Assembly: GCA_965224735.1 (NCBI GenBank)
Contig: OZ245059.1
Location: 2,356,001-2,420,000, forward strand
Source of the DNA: Robiginitomaculum_A sp036478535
GTDB lineage: Bacteria > Pseudomonadota > Alphaproteobacteria > Caulobacterales > Maricaulaceae
DNA length: 64,000 bases
Direction of reading: 5' to 3'
Part shown: piece by piece, positions 8,728 to 17,720 of the stretch
How the letters are laid out: the number at the start of each line of letters is the position of its first letter
Numbering within the stretch: position 1 is the first letter of the stretch
Made by a program: the position numbers and the translations under genes
The notes under the pieces: generated by a model
The model's input: only the letters and a program-made list of their open reading frames with translations
Told to the model about the DNA's origin: nothing
Databases searched by the model: none

Positions 8728-10006
8728 AGCTGTTCAAACGAATAAAGATCCGCAAGGACTGGATATCAACACACCTGAAGTCATGCAGCCACGCAAGCCG
8801 CTTAAGCCTTCCAAGAAAATGCGAAATGGCGGACGGGTGAAAACCAATGACGTTACGCCAAAGGGTGTTTATTTGCCCAATAACAACATTCAAACGCCCA
8901 ATATGACCTCGCCAGAATATGTGCAACTCTCCACTGCCGCGGCACTGACGCTTGGGCTAATGCCTGGCAGTATGTATAATTGCTCATGCACGAGGTGTCT
9001 TAATATTTTGCTCACATACCCAGAAGGCTGCCGCGCTAATTGCGCCTATTGCGGCTTAGCGCGTCACCGCGAAGCTGACCGTGATTATGCAGACCGTAAT
9101 TTCATCCGCGTTGATTGGCCATCTGTGCCAATGGATCAGGTTTCCAAGATCGTTGCAAAGCAAATAAAGCATGACGGCGAAACGCCTTTCCACCGTATGT
9201 GTATTTCTATGATTACCCATCCAAAATCTGACATAGATACATTCATGGTTCTAAAAAACTGGACTAATCATGTGAGCCCTGACGATGTTGCTATCTCAAT
9301 TCTTTCTAACCCGACAACAATGGTACGCGATGATCTTGTGCGCCTTCGGGATATGGGAACGGATATATTCACAGTGGCTATAGATGCCGCTACGCCAGAA
9401 ATTTTCGACCGTACGCGTGGCAAAGGTGTGCAGTCTCCACACACTTTTAAAAAGTATTGGGAAACAATTCTAGAGGCCAAAGATATTTATGGCAAAGAGA
9501 AATTTGGCGCGCATATTATTGTTGGCATGGGCGAGACCGAATTTGAAATGCTCAATCTTATTCAAAAGCTTGTTGATTTGGGCGGGCACTCGCACCTCTT
9601 TGCCTTTTACCCCGAAGAAGGCTCACTCATGGAGCATCTCCCAAGCACGCCGCGTGACCAATGGCGGCGAGTACAACTTGGCCGTTACCTCATCGATTAT
9701 ACGGGAGTTCGGGTTGATCAAATGAAGTTTGATAATTTGGGCCGCGTGTCTGATTTTGGTATGCCAAAGGCCGAACTTGATATGCTTATCGATACAGGCC
9801 TTGCTTTTAGGACCTCTGGTTGCCCAGGTAAATTCGCAGAAGATATTTCAGCGTGCGACCGCCCCTATGGCGATAGTCCCGTTTCCGATATTGCCAGCTA
9901 TCCATTTAAGCCAGAGGGCGCACATATGCGTAAAATTCGCAAGCAGATAGACATGGAAAAGCCAGGCCAGAACTATCAGGTTGGCGAGGAATTTGAGGAT
10001 ATATAA
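8708..10006 (+). CDS. lipS2: Radical SAM lipoyl synthase subunit LipS2
   Basis: 432 residues with an AGAAGGAGAG site just upstream. The radical SAM cluster CRANCAYC (Cys108, 112, 115) is preceded by extra cysteines in NCSCTRC (92, 94, 97), which can hold the auxiliary Fe-S cluster sacrificed as sulfur source. HIIVGMGETEFEMLNLI and LFAFYPEEGS are typical of the biotin-synthase-like barrel. It acts with LipS1 on octanoylated LbpA or another lipoyl domain. Its stop and the next start overlap (TAATG). Confidence 0.88.
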   Translation: MSCVQTEAVQTNKDPQGLDINTPEVMQPRKPLKPSKKMRNGGRVKTNDVTPKGVYLPNNNIQTPNMTSPEYVQLSTAAALTLGLMPGSMYNCSCTRCLNILLTYPEGCRANCAYCGLARHREADRDYADRNFIRVDWPSVPMDQVSKIVAKQIKHDGETPFHRMCISMITHPKSDIDTFMVLKNWTNHVSPDDVAISILSNPTTMVRDDLVRLRDMGTDIFTVAIDAATPEIFDRTRGKGVQSPHTFKKYWETILEAKDIYGKEKFGAHIIVGMGETEFEMLNLIQKLVDLGGHSHLFAFYPEEGSLMEHLPSTPRDQWRRVQLGRYLIDYTGVRVDQMKFDNLGRVSDFGMPKAELDMLIDTGLAFRTSGCPGKFAEDISACDRPYGDSPVSDIASYPFKPEGAHMRKIRKQIDMEKPGQNYQVGEEFEDI

Positions 10007-11061
10007 TGCGCTCCCCAATTTCAGTCATTGATACGGGGCTTAGAACGGGTCGCGAAAATATATCACATGACCAAGCAATGATCGACGCTCATGTGGATGG
10101 ATTGATCGGTGATAGCTTTAAATTCATTCATTTTAAACCGTGCGCTTTGGTCGGGCGGCACCAAGATTTATCTCAAGAACTCAAACTCGAAGCGTGCGCT
10201 AAAGCCGGCGTGCAAACCGTGCGCCGCGTGACAGGTGGGGGGGCTATTTATTTTGACGAAGGACAGCTTGGCTGGGCGCTTGTGTGCGATAGAAAAACCG
10301 TGGGCGGAAATTTAACCCAAATCACGAAAGCAATATGCACGGCGGCCGCGGTTGGACTTTCCAAGCTTGGCGTAAACGCACAGTTCAGGCCCCGTAATGA
10401 CATAGAAGTGAACGGACAAAAAATTTCTGGAACAGGTGGTTTTTTTGATGGCAATACACTTATGTTTCAAGGAACTGTATTGATAGATTTAAATCCTGAA
10501 ACCATGATGTCTGTACTTAATGTTCCGCAACACAAACTTGAAAAACGTGACCTGGAAAGCGCAACCCAGCGAGTGACATGCTTGAAGGCTTTGCTTGGTA
10601 CAGTGCCGTCTATGGCGGAAGTAAAACGGGCTTTAGTGACTGGGTTTGAACAACATTTAGGCTTTAAAATGCTGGAGGGTAAGCCATCAAAAACGGTTGA
10701 AGAATTAGCGAAACACTATCATGATGAGGAGATTGGCACGGACGAATTTGTTGCCGAAATTGATGACCCCGCGCGCAGGCATGATGTCTTAGTTGGGCGC
10801 AATGAAAAAGGCAATTTATCGGCCTATGTCAGGCTTGAGGGGCCACGTTCAAATCGCTTGCGCGAGGTTGTTTTTACTGGTGATATTTTTGTCACACCGC
10901 CCAGAACATTAATGGACTTGGAGGCCTATTTGCGCGGCACACATATTGATGATTTAACCGCGCAAATCCAAAGGTTTTTTGAGCGCGCTGAAGTGGGTTT
11001 GTTAAGCCTTAAACCTAGTGAGTTTAGCGCTGCTTTATTGGACGCAGTAAGGGGAGGGTAA
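10006..11061 (+). CDS. slpl(AB): Lipoate-protein ligase sLpl(AB)
   Basis: 351 residues. RRVTGGGAIYFDEGQLGWAL carries the RRxxGGGxVxHD-like lipoyl-AMP site of LplA enzymes, and NGQKISGTGGFF holds the conserved catalytic Lys. The C-terminal ~100 residues form the accessory domain, so both A and B parts are in one chain. In the sHdr-linked pathway this ligase attaches octanoate or lipoate to the lipoate-binding protein before or after LipS1/LipS2 act. No lbpA gene lies in the window, so its substrate must be encoded elsewhere. Confidence 0.87.
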   Translation: MRSPISVIDTGLRTGRENISHDQAMIDAHVDGLIGDSFKFIHFKPCALVGRHQDLSQELKLEACAKAGVQTVRRVTGGGAIYFDEGQLGWALVCDRKTVGGNLTQITKAICTAAAVGLSKLGVNAQFRPRNDIEVNGQKISGTGGFFDGNTLMFQGTVLIDLNPETMMSVLNVPQHKLEKRDLESATQRVTCLKALLGTVPSMAEVKRALVTGFEQHLGFKMLEGKPSKTVEELAKHYHDEEIGTDEFVAEIDDPARRHDVLVGRNEKGNLSAYVRLEGPRSNRLREVVFTGDIFVTPPRTLMDLEAYLRGTHIDDLTAQIQRFFERAEVGLLSLKPSEFSAALLDAVRGG

Positions 11062-11068
11062 GGACTAA

Positions 11069-11103
11069 AATTACTCCTCCTTTGAATCAGAGGTGGAGGA
11101 ATT
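11069..11103 (+). terminator. Imperfect hairpin with following T-rich stretch
   Basis: The arms AATTACTCCTCCT and AGGTGGAGGAATT pair with few mismatches and are followed by ATTTTTGG. Placed between slpl(AB) and the amidotransferase-like gene, it could be a leaky terminator that lowers expression of the last gene. Confidence 0.45.
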
Positions 11104-11125
11104 ATTTTTGGTGTTTTTTGGTGTT
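11104..11125. repeat. 10-bp tandem duplication in leader
   Basis: TTTTGGTGTT occurs twice directly in front of the next start codon, where a ribosome site would be expected. Confidence 0.7.
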
Positions 11126-11129
11126 TTAA

Positions 11130-11864
11130 ATGAAAAAAAATCTAACTATCCTTCAGCATACCTCGGCTGATTATCTTGGGCATATGGAAGACCATTTTGA
11201 AGGCCGTAATATTGGGTTTCGCTATCATCGCCCATTTACAGGCAGCGGCAAAGTGCCGCCGTTTTCTGAAATAGGGGACGGGCTTGTTTTGCTTGGAGGC
11301 GGGCCTTGGGGGAGCGCGGGCGGGCGCGATGTGCCAACGCTTGCTGAAGAGATTAAATACACTCGGGCCTGTTTTATGGAAGGTTTGCCAATATTGGCGG
11401 TTGGTCTTGGCGCACAAATATTGTGTCTTGCCACCGATGGGAGCGTGGAAGAGGCACCGTTGGAATTTAGCTGCGAAAAGGTCAAACGTATTGATGAAAA
11501 TGCACTAAGTGGGTTTATGCCAAAAGAGTACTATAACCCCGTATATATGCGTGATTATCCTGTGCCGCCAGAGTATGCAAAAATACTGGCTATAGACGCA
11601 CAAGGCCGGCCGGCCACTTTTCAAATCGGGAAAAACATTCTTGGGTTTACTGGCCATCCTGGATTTAAGCGAGGTATGGCTGAGGATCTGATTATGGAAT
11701 TTGAAGAATCGCCTGACGATCCAGGCGCCGTGCTTAATCAGTTAGGCACAACGAAAACGGAGTTAGAAGACACGCTTGTTCACATCATGACGGGCATAAT
11801 TCAAGTTACAGAGCTGATGAAGTCAAAAAAGACAAGCGGGGATACATTTGTCGGCATGGCCTAA
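11130..11864 (+). CDS. Class I glutamine-amidotransferase-like protein lacking the nucleophile
   Basis: 244 residues of the class I GATase fold: GLVLLGGGPWGSAGGRDVPTL, then the elbow ILAVGLGAQIL, then ILGFTGHPGF. In active enzymes the elbow reads G-I-C-L-G-H-Q. Here it is A-V-G-L-G-A-Q (residues 90-96), so the catalytic Cys is Gly92; the late H-P-E motif is H-P-G. The protein is therefore unlikely to hydrolyse glutamine. GATase genes are known companions of lipS1/lipS2 clusters. Start ATG at 11130 lacks a good ribosome site. The stop codon and last codons fall in remains of an IS481 element, so the native C-terminus may have been altered. Confidence 0.75.
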   Translation: MKKNLTILQHTSADYLGHMEDHFEGRNIGFRYHRPFTGSGKVPPFSEIGDGLVLLGGGPWGSAGGRDVPTLAEEIKYTRACFMEGLPILAVGLGAQILCLATDGSVEEAPLEFSCEKVKRIDENALSGFMPKEYYNPVYMRDYPVPPEYAKILAIDAQGRPATFQIGKNILGFTGHPGFKRGMAEDLIMEFEESPDDPGAVLNQLGTTKTELEDTLVHIMTGIIQVTELMKSKKTSGDTFVGMA

Positions 11865-11964
11865 TCCCGTATGAATATATCTGTAAAATATGGACCAAAG
11901 CCCCAAAAAAGTTTAAACAAAACCCAAGCTATCTAACCAAGCTATCTAACACAGGAACCATACA
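11858..11964 (+). mobile_element. Right-end remnant of an IS481 element
   Basis: From GGCCTAATCCCGTATGAA onward the sequence parallels the 3' end of the IS481 transposase at 49.6 kb: here P-Y-E-Y-I-C-K-I-W-T-K-A-P-K-K-F, there P-Y-E-Y-I-C-K-I-W-Q-N-E-P-Q-K-F. It ends in TAACACAGGAACCATACA, a form of that element's terminal repeat. A 13-bp unit CCAAGCTATCTAA is duplicated inside it (11924-11949). The rest of the element is gone. Confidence 0.8.
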
Positions 11965-11971
11965 CCTAACG

Positions 11972-12790
11972 TTAATGCGTAATCTTAATCGACCTTGTTT
12001 TTAGCACAGCTTTAAAGCCGCTGATTTTATAGGTGATTTTCACGGGGATATACAGCCCGTCTTCTTTAAAATTAGCGAGATATATGACCAAGGGCGTTTC
12101 TTGCTCTTCTTGGCTTGGTAAATCTTCGGGGTCGTAACCAGAGACTGGAATATAATAGGCCTTACAGATAATTGCCTCCCCATTAAAACCTTTTTGCTTA
12201 ACGTGTTTATTTCCCGCGCGCTCAAGTCGTAAATTATAATGCTGTTTTGAATCGAAAACAGGGATTATGCCCTCGCACGGTGTTTTACTGGTAACGCGCC
12301 CTTGCATCATAATATTCATCAGAGCTGACAGGGTATCATCACTGTTAAATTTTTCTGCTTTCGTTGGCTTGGGTGTGCCCAAGGACCCAAGCGGGGGATT
12401 TATTGATATATCAACGCCATCTTTTTTGTAATTCATTTCAACGCGGCGGTGTTTTTTATTGAGGTTTTGCTGAATATGAGAAAAGGGTTGCAGATCATTG
12501 CCAACAATATAGCCTGTTGTTGTCGACCAAATTTGAATTTTTTTCAAAAGAGCAGCAAGGCCAGATGTCCTCATATCCGCGCGTACGGAATATATGTTTC
12601 CTTTTATGGCGCTTTGAAAATCCGTATTCATGATCTTAATGCCAAAAACATAGCCTTTAATTTTTAAATGAATCTTGGTTTTTTGCGAAATAACGCCCAC
12701 TTCTTGCGCAAGTGCATTCGTTTGTGTCGCTGCAAGCACGCCACCAAGGAAAAACCCTGTAAAAATGTTTTTAATCGTTTTTGTCGTCAT
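11972..12790 (-). CDS. DUF3108-type exported protein
   Basis: 272 residues from the ATG at 12790 (GGAGATAGGT upstream); an ATG four codons earlier at 12802 has an AGGAGG too close to it and cannot be fully excluded. The N-terminus MTTKTIKNIFTGFFLGGVLAATQTNALA is a Sec signal peptide with likely cleavage after ALA. The mature part (YVFGIKIMNTDFQSAIKGNIYSV, then WSTTTGYIVGN, QPFSHIQQN) fits the DUF3108 beta-rich periplasmic family. Function unknown. It is monocistronic, facing away from rpmB. Confidence 0.7.
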   Translation of the reverse strand: MTTKTIKNIFTGFFLGGVLAATQTNALAQEVGVISQKTKIHLKIKGYVFGIKIMNTDFQSAIKGNIYSVRADMRTSGLAALLKKIQIWSTTTGYIVGNDLQPFSHIQQNLNKKHRRVEMNYKKDGVDISINPPLGSLGTPKPTKAEKFNSDDTLSALMNIMMQGRVTSKTPCEGIIPVFDSKQHYNLRLERAGNKHVKQKGFNGEAIICKAYYIPVSGYDPEDLPSQEEQETPLVIYLANFKEDGLYIPVKITYKISGFKAVLKTRSIKITH

Positions 12791-13013
12791 ACCTATCTCC
12801 ATTCCCTCCTCTATATAGAGAAATCACCGTGCATATAAGCTTAACAAAAAGGGTTTTTGTATGAATTCTTGGTTAGAAATGAAAATATATGCATATGTCT
12901 GTAATTAGCCAATTGTCCAATTGGACGCTTGACGCAGGGCGTATTATTAGGGTATGTCGGCGAACTTAATTTATGGGCATTGCTAAAAGCGCCCCCTTCA
13001 TGAGGATAATATA

Positions 13014-13316
13014 ATGTCACGTCGTTGCGATCTTACTGATATCGGCCCAATGAGCGGCCACAATGTGTCTCACTCTAATGTGAAGACGAAACGCCGTTTT
13101 GAGCCAAATTTGTGCAATGTCACCATGGATTCTACCATTATGGGTCAAAAATACAAACTCCGTATCACAGCGGCAACGTTGCGCACTGTTGATTTCAAAG
13201 GCGGATTTGACGAGTTTTTGCTCGGCACAAAAAACAAAAAACTTTCAGAAAAAGCCCGGAAGATTAAACGCGCTATTTTGAAAAAACAAAAAGAAGCAGA
13301 CGTCGAAGCGGCTTAG
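13014..13316 (+). CDS. rpmB: 50S ribosomal protein L28
   Basis: 100 residues: MSRRCDLTDIGPMSGHNVSHSNVKTKRRFEPN is the L28 signature (C-x-TGxxPxxGNxVSHSxxKTKRRFxPN-like), with the C-terminal RTVDFKGGFDEFLL. GAGGAT stands upstream of the ATG. A large-subunit ribosomal protein near the exit region. Alphaproteobacterial L28 is often about this long. Convergent with accA, 22 bases apart. Confidence 0.97.
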   Translation: MSRRCDLTDIGPMSGHNVSHSNVKTKRRFEPNLCNVTMDSTIMGQKYKLRITAATLRTVDFKGGFDEFLLGTKNKKLSEKARKIKRAILKKQKEADVEAA

Positions 13317-13338
13317 TTTTTTATTGTTTGAAAATGGG

Positions 13339-14298
13339 TTAAAGTGCGCTACCAATTGCAAGGAATTTTTCACGACGTTTTTCGATGCGCGCGCGCGCGT
13401 CAAGTTCTGATAAATTTTTAATCGCTGCAGTTATAGCTTTGCCAACGGCCATAATTGTTTTTTCGCTATCCCTGTGTGCGCCGCCTAAAGGCTCTTTGAT
13501 AATCTTGTCAATAATGCTCAGTTTTTTTAAATCCTGCGCGGTGATTTTCATAGCTTTAGCAGCATCTTGGATTTTGGCCGCATCGCGCCACAAAATAGAG
13601 GCACAGCCTTCTGGCGAAATAACGGAATATATAGAGTGCTCCAGCATCATAACGTGATCAGCCGCAGCTATAGCTACTGCCCCGCCCGAGCCGCCTTCAC
13701 CAGTAATAACAGATACAAAAGGTACTTTTAAGGATAGCCCTTTATCAATAGAGCGGGCAATGGCTTCCGCTTGACCACGTTCCTCTGCACCGCGCCCTGG
13801 GTAAGCGCCTGCCGTATCAATGATGGAAATTACTGGCAGTGAGAACCGCTCGGCCAAATCCATCAGGCGCACCGCCTTGCGGTAGCCTTCGGGCATTGCC
13901 ATACCAAAATTATGCTTAAGGCGGCTGTCCGTATCATGGCCTTTTTCATGACCCATAATCACCACGCTCTGCTCACGTAATTTGCCAAGCCCACCTATAA
14001 GCGCGTCATCATCGCCAAATTTTCTATCACCAGACAACGGGGTAAATTCATGGACGAGGGATTTGACATAATGACTAAAATGCGGGCGGCTTGGATGGCG
14101 CGCAATTTGGGTCTTTTGCCACGCGTCCAGCTTGCTATAAATGGATTTAAGTTGGGCTTTTGATTTTTCCTCAAGTTTGGCCACCTCTGCACTCACGTCC
14201 AAACTATCGGGGTTATTCAAGGCCCGCAAATCATCAATCTTACTATCCAGCTCAGCCATAGGCCGTTCAAAGTCCAGATATGTCCGCATTGTGCTCAT
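13339..14298 (-). CDS. accA: Acetyl-CoA carboxylase carboxyltransferase subunit alpha
   Basis: 319 residues from the ATG at 14298 with GGAAAG upstream (the frame opens four codons earlier at a TTG). MRTYLDFERPMAELDSKIDDLR, the central SIIDTAGAYPGRGAEERGQAEAIARS and ITGEGGSGGAVAIAAADHVMMLEHSIYSVISPEGCASILW are standard AccA blocks. With AccD it moves the carboxyl group from carboxybiotin to acetyl-CoA, the first step of fatty acid synthesis. Confidence 0.96.
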   Translation of the reverse strand: MSTMRTYLDFERPMAELDSKIDDLRALNNPDSLDVSAEVAKLEEKSKAQLKSIYSKLDAWQKTQIARHPSRPHFSHYVKSLVHEFTPLSGDRKFGDDDALIGGLGKLREQSVVIMGHEKGHDTDSRLKHNFGMAMPEGYRKAVRLMDLAERFSLPVISIIDTAGAYPGRGAEERGQAEAIARSIDKGLSLKVPFVSVITGEGGSGGAVAIAAADHVMMLEHSIYSVISPEGCASILWRDAAKIQDAAKAMKITAQDLKKLSIIDKIIKEPLGGAHRDSEKTIMAVGKAITAAIKNLSELDARARIEKRREKFLAIGSAL

Positions 14299-14555
14299 AA
14301 AGCTTTCCAATTAAACTTGGTGCATATTAACGCGATAAAACACAGGAGCAAGAGAAAGCTTATAGCTTTTTGGATGTGGACAAACATAAGAATTGCTTGA
14401 AAAATAAATCGCCCCTATAGAGGGCTAATTAATAAGGGTCATGACTAGTTGTAAAATGATATCCATTTATCGGCCCTTCACATCGACTCTTCACAATGGA
14501 TACCGACCTGCATTGGTATGAGCCAGCGAACCGTGATTTTTGTAATCGGTGCAAA

Positions 14556-15620
14556 CTAACTAATCTTGGGCGCTAAACTCCCATCCGCATATCGTTTTGC
14601 CATATCTGCCATTGGGATTTCTTTGATTCTAGAGGCGTTTCCAGCTGTGCCGAAACGTTCATATCTGTCTATGCAAATATCTTTCATGGCATCAATGCTT
14701 GGAGTTAGAAATTTTCTTGGGTCGAATTGTTTAATGTCTTCTTGAGCGACTTTGCGGAACTGGCCCGTTATAGCGATGCGGCAGTCAGTGTCAATATTGA
14801 CTTTGCGCACGCCGTATTTAATGCCTTTGACAATTTCATCCACCGGAACGCCGTAAGTTTGCGGAATGCCGCCGCCATATTTGTTGAACAAGTCTTGCAG
14901 TTCTTGCGGTACGGACGAGCTACCATGCATAACGAGGTGTGTGTCTGGGATACGTTTGTGAATAGCTTCGACGCGGTCCATAGCCAAAATATCACCCGTT
15001 GGTTTTTTGGAAAATTTATACGCACCGTGTGATGTGCCCATCGCAATGGCGAGTGCGTCGCACTGAGTTGCTTTGACAAATTTCGCGGCCTCATCAGGGT
15101 CGGTCAAGAGCATATCCATAGATAGAGCGCCCTCAAACCCGTGCCCGTCTTCCGCCTCCCCCATGCCTGTTTCGAGCGAACCAAGACAGCCAAGCTCGCC
15201 TTCAACAGACGCGCCTACGTCGTGGGCAACGTCAGTGACATAGTTGGTGATGTTTTCGTTATATGCATAACTTGCGGGGGTTTTAGCATCCGCCTCAAGC
15301 GAGCCGTCCATCATCACGGAGGTAAAGCCTGCTTGCAGAGCGGAGAAACATGTCGCGCCATTATTGCCGTGGTCTTGGTGTAGACATACGGGAATGTTCG
15401 GGTACATTTCTTCGGCAGCCTCAACCATTTTGACCAGCATAATATCGCCTGCATAGGCGCGTGCTCCGCGCGAGGCTTGCAAAATAACGGGGGCGTCAGT
15501 TTTCTTGGCCGCTTTCATAATGGCGAGCACTTGCTCCATATTATTGATGTTAAATGCAGGCACACCATAACCATATTCAGCAGCGTGATCGAGAAGTTGT
15601 CTAAGCGTTATGCGAGCCAT
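14556..15620 (-). CDS. fba: Fructose-bisphosphate aldolase, class II (Calvin-cycle subtype)
   Basis: 354 residues starting MARITLRQLLDHAAEYGYGVPAFNINNMEQ. Metal-binding histidines are visible in CLHQDHGNN and LVMHGSSS; SVMMDGSLEAD and KVNIDTDCRIA are the class II phosphate/substrate motifs. Length and motifs fit the CbbA-like class IIB enzymes. It cleaves or forms fructose 1,6-bisphosphate (and sedoheptulose bisphosphate in Calvin-type cycles). It lies 9 bases behind tkt in fbp-tkt-fba. Confidence 0.95.
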   Translation of the reverse strand: MARITLRQLLDHAAEYGYGVPAFNINNMEQVLAIMKAAKKTDAPVILQASRGARAYAGDIMLVKMVEAAEEMYPNIPVCLHQDHGNNGATCFSALQAGFTSVMMDGSLEADAKTPASYAYNENITNYVTDVAHDVGASVEGELGCLGSLETGMGEAEDGHGFEGALSMDMLLTDPDEAAKFVKATQCDALAIAMGTSHGAYKFSKKPTGDILAMDRVEAIHKRIPDTHLVMHGSSSVPQELQDLFNKYGGGIPQTYGVPVDEIVKGIKYGVRKVNIDTDCRIAITGQFRKVAQEDIKQFDPRKFLTPSIDAMKDICIDRYERFGTAGNASRIKEIPMADMAKRYADGSLAPKIS

Positions 15621-15629
15621 TTTATTCCT

Positions 15630-17603
15630 TTATTGAGTCAATATACGTTTTGCTTTGGCGCTTAATGCACCAGAAGTAATGCCAAAGTGTTTAAACAGCT
15701 GCGGCGCAGGCGCAGAAGCCCCAAAACTGCTCATACCAATGAAGTTTTCACTATCAAGCGTGTATTTAGACCAACCTTGTTCCACCGCCGCTTCAATGGC
15801 AAGGCGCGGTGCGCTGCCCAATATTTTATCGCGGTAGGACTTTGACTGATGGTCGAAAAATTCCCAGCACGGCATAGAAACAACGGCGGCCTTTATACCC
15901 GTTCTGGCCAAGCCTTTGGCACTCTCCATAGCCAAATGCACTTCGGAGCCACTGGCAAGCAAGGTAATATCGCGCGTGCCCTCTGGCTCATGCAAAACAT
16001 AACCGCCGCGTGCCAGCAAATTGTCATTTTCATGTTCCGTGCGCAAGGTTGGTAAATTTTGGCGGGTAAGCACCAAAGATGTCGGCGCATCCCTCGTCTC
16101 AAGCGCGCATTGCCAAGCTTCTGCCATTTCCACGGCATCCGCAGGGCGGATCACATTATGGTTGGGCAGAGCGCGCAAAGTTGCAAGCGTCTCTACCGCT
16201 TGGTGGGTTGGTCCGTCTTCACCAAGGCCGATACTGTCATGGGTAAGCACATAAATCACCCGCTGTTCCATGAGCGATGAGAGCCGCATTGCACCGAGCA
16301 TATAGCCTGTGAAAACAAAAAACGTACCGCCATAAGGAATGAAACCACCGTGCAAAGCTATGCCGTTCATGATTGCAGCCATCGCATGCTCACGCACGCC
16401 ATAATAAATATAGCTGCCAGAAAAATCATCCGCGCTTATAGCCCTCATCCCCGTGGTGATCGTATTGTTAGATCCTGTTAAATCCGCAGAGCCACCAACG
16501 GTGATGTCACACATTTCGTTGATAAGCTCAAGCGCTACTTGCGAAGATTTACGCGTCGCCATGCTGGGCGCCTCATCGCTGAGTTTTTCTTTTAGCTGGT
16601 TAATTTTTTTGCTGAAGTTTTTAGGCAAAGCGCCTGCAAGTCCGTTTTCAAACATAGAGCGTTTTTTGGATTTTTTCAGACGCTTCTCCCACGCTTTACG
16701 CTCGCCTTCATTGCGCGCGCAAACCTCTCGCCAAGCAGAAAGAATATCGCTAGGGATTTCAAAAGCAGGAGCAGCCCAATTTAAAGCCTTGCGCGTTGCC
16801 GCAATTTCTTCTGCGCCAAGCGGTGCGCCGTGCACTTTATTGGTGCCCGCTTTGTTTGGTGCGCCCTGCCCGATCACGGTTTTAAGCGCAATGAAAGATG
16901 GTAACTTGGACGCCTTTGCTGCGATAATCGCCGCATCGATTGCGCCCGCGTCATGGCCATCCACCGTTTGCACATGCCAGCCAGATGCTTCAAAGCGAAC
17001 AAGCTGATCAGTAGAAGTTGAAAGGTCTGTCGCTCCATCAATCGTAATGGAATTATTATCCCACATTACAATCAAGTTGCCAAGTTTTGCATTGCCTGCA
17101 AAATCAATCGCCTCATGGCTAATCCCCTCCATAAGGCAACCATCACCAACCATCGCATAGGTATAATGAGAGACTAAATCATCACCAAAGCGCGCATTTT
17201 GCATACGCTCTGCAACCGCCATACCAACCGCCATTGTAATGCCTTGACCCAGCGGCCCTGTCGTCGCCTCAACTCCGTCCACATGGCCATATTCAGGATG
17301 ACCCGCCGTAATCGCGCCAAATTGGCGAAAGTTTTTTATTTGCTCTATGGTCATGTCTTTGAAGCCAGCCAAATAATGCAGCGCATATTGAAGCATAGAT
17401 GCATGCCCCGCCGAGAGCACAAAGCGGTCACGGTCAGGCCAAGCGGGGTTACTTGGGTCAATCTTCAAATGCTTTGTGTAAAGCACGCTCGCTGCGTCCG
17501 CGAGTCCCATGGGCGCACCAGGGTGGCCAGAGTTTGCCGCTTGAATAGCGTCCATTGCAAGAAATCTGATGGCATTAGCCATTTTGTCATGTGATATGAT
17601 CAT
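15630..17603 (-). CDS. tkt: Transketolase
   Basis: 657 residues. SGHPGAPMGLADAASVLY, GPLGQGITMAVGMAVAERM and GDGCLMEGISHEAIDFAGN (thiamine diphosphate site, GDG...N) lie in the N-terminal domain. EHAMAAIMNGIALHG and HDSIGLGEDGPTHQAVE lie in the pyrimidine domain. Moves two-carbon units between sugar phosphates in the pentose phosphate or Calvin cycle. Same strand as fbp and fba, close spacing to fba. Confidence 0.97.
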   Translation of the reverse strand: MIISHDKMANAIRFLAMDAIQAANSGHPGAPMGLADAASVLYTKHLKIDPSNPAWPDRDRFVLSAGHASMLQYALHYLAGFKDMTIEQIKNFRQFGAITAGHPEYGHVDGVEATTGPLGQGITMAVGMAVAERMQNARFGDDLVSHYTYAMVGDGCLMEGISHEAIDFAGNAKLGNLIVMWDNNSITIDGATDLSTSTDQLVRFEASGWHVQTVDGHDAGAIDAAIIAAKASKLPSFIALKTVIGQGAPNKAGTNKVHGAPLGAEEIAATRKALNWAAPAFEIPSDILSAWREVCARNEGERKAWEKRLKKSKKRSMFENGLAGALPKNFSKKINQLKEKLSDEAPSMATRKSSQVALELINEMCDITVGGSADLTGSNNTITTGMRAISADDFSGSYIYYGVREHAMAAIMNGIALHGGFIPYGGTFFVFTGYMLGAMRLSSLMEQRVIYVLTHDSIGLGEDGPTHQAVETLATLRALPNHNVIRPADAVEMAEAWQCALETRDAPTSLVLTRQNLPTLRTEHENDNLLARGGYVLHEPEGTRDITLLASGSEVHLAMESAKGLARTGIKAAVVSMPCWEFFDHQSKSYRDKILGSAPRLAIEAAVEQGWSKYTLDSENFIGMSSFGASAPAPQLFKHFGITSGALSAKAKRILTQ

Positions 17604-17720
17604 AAGTGATTCCCTTTGCTTGGCTTTGTCTATCTGGATTTACGGCTATTATCAACAAGGCGGTGGATGAGCGGCATTAAAATTATTTGTTCTTGGGTTT
17701 TCTTCTCTTGAGCAAGCGAA

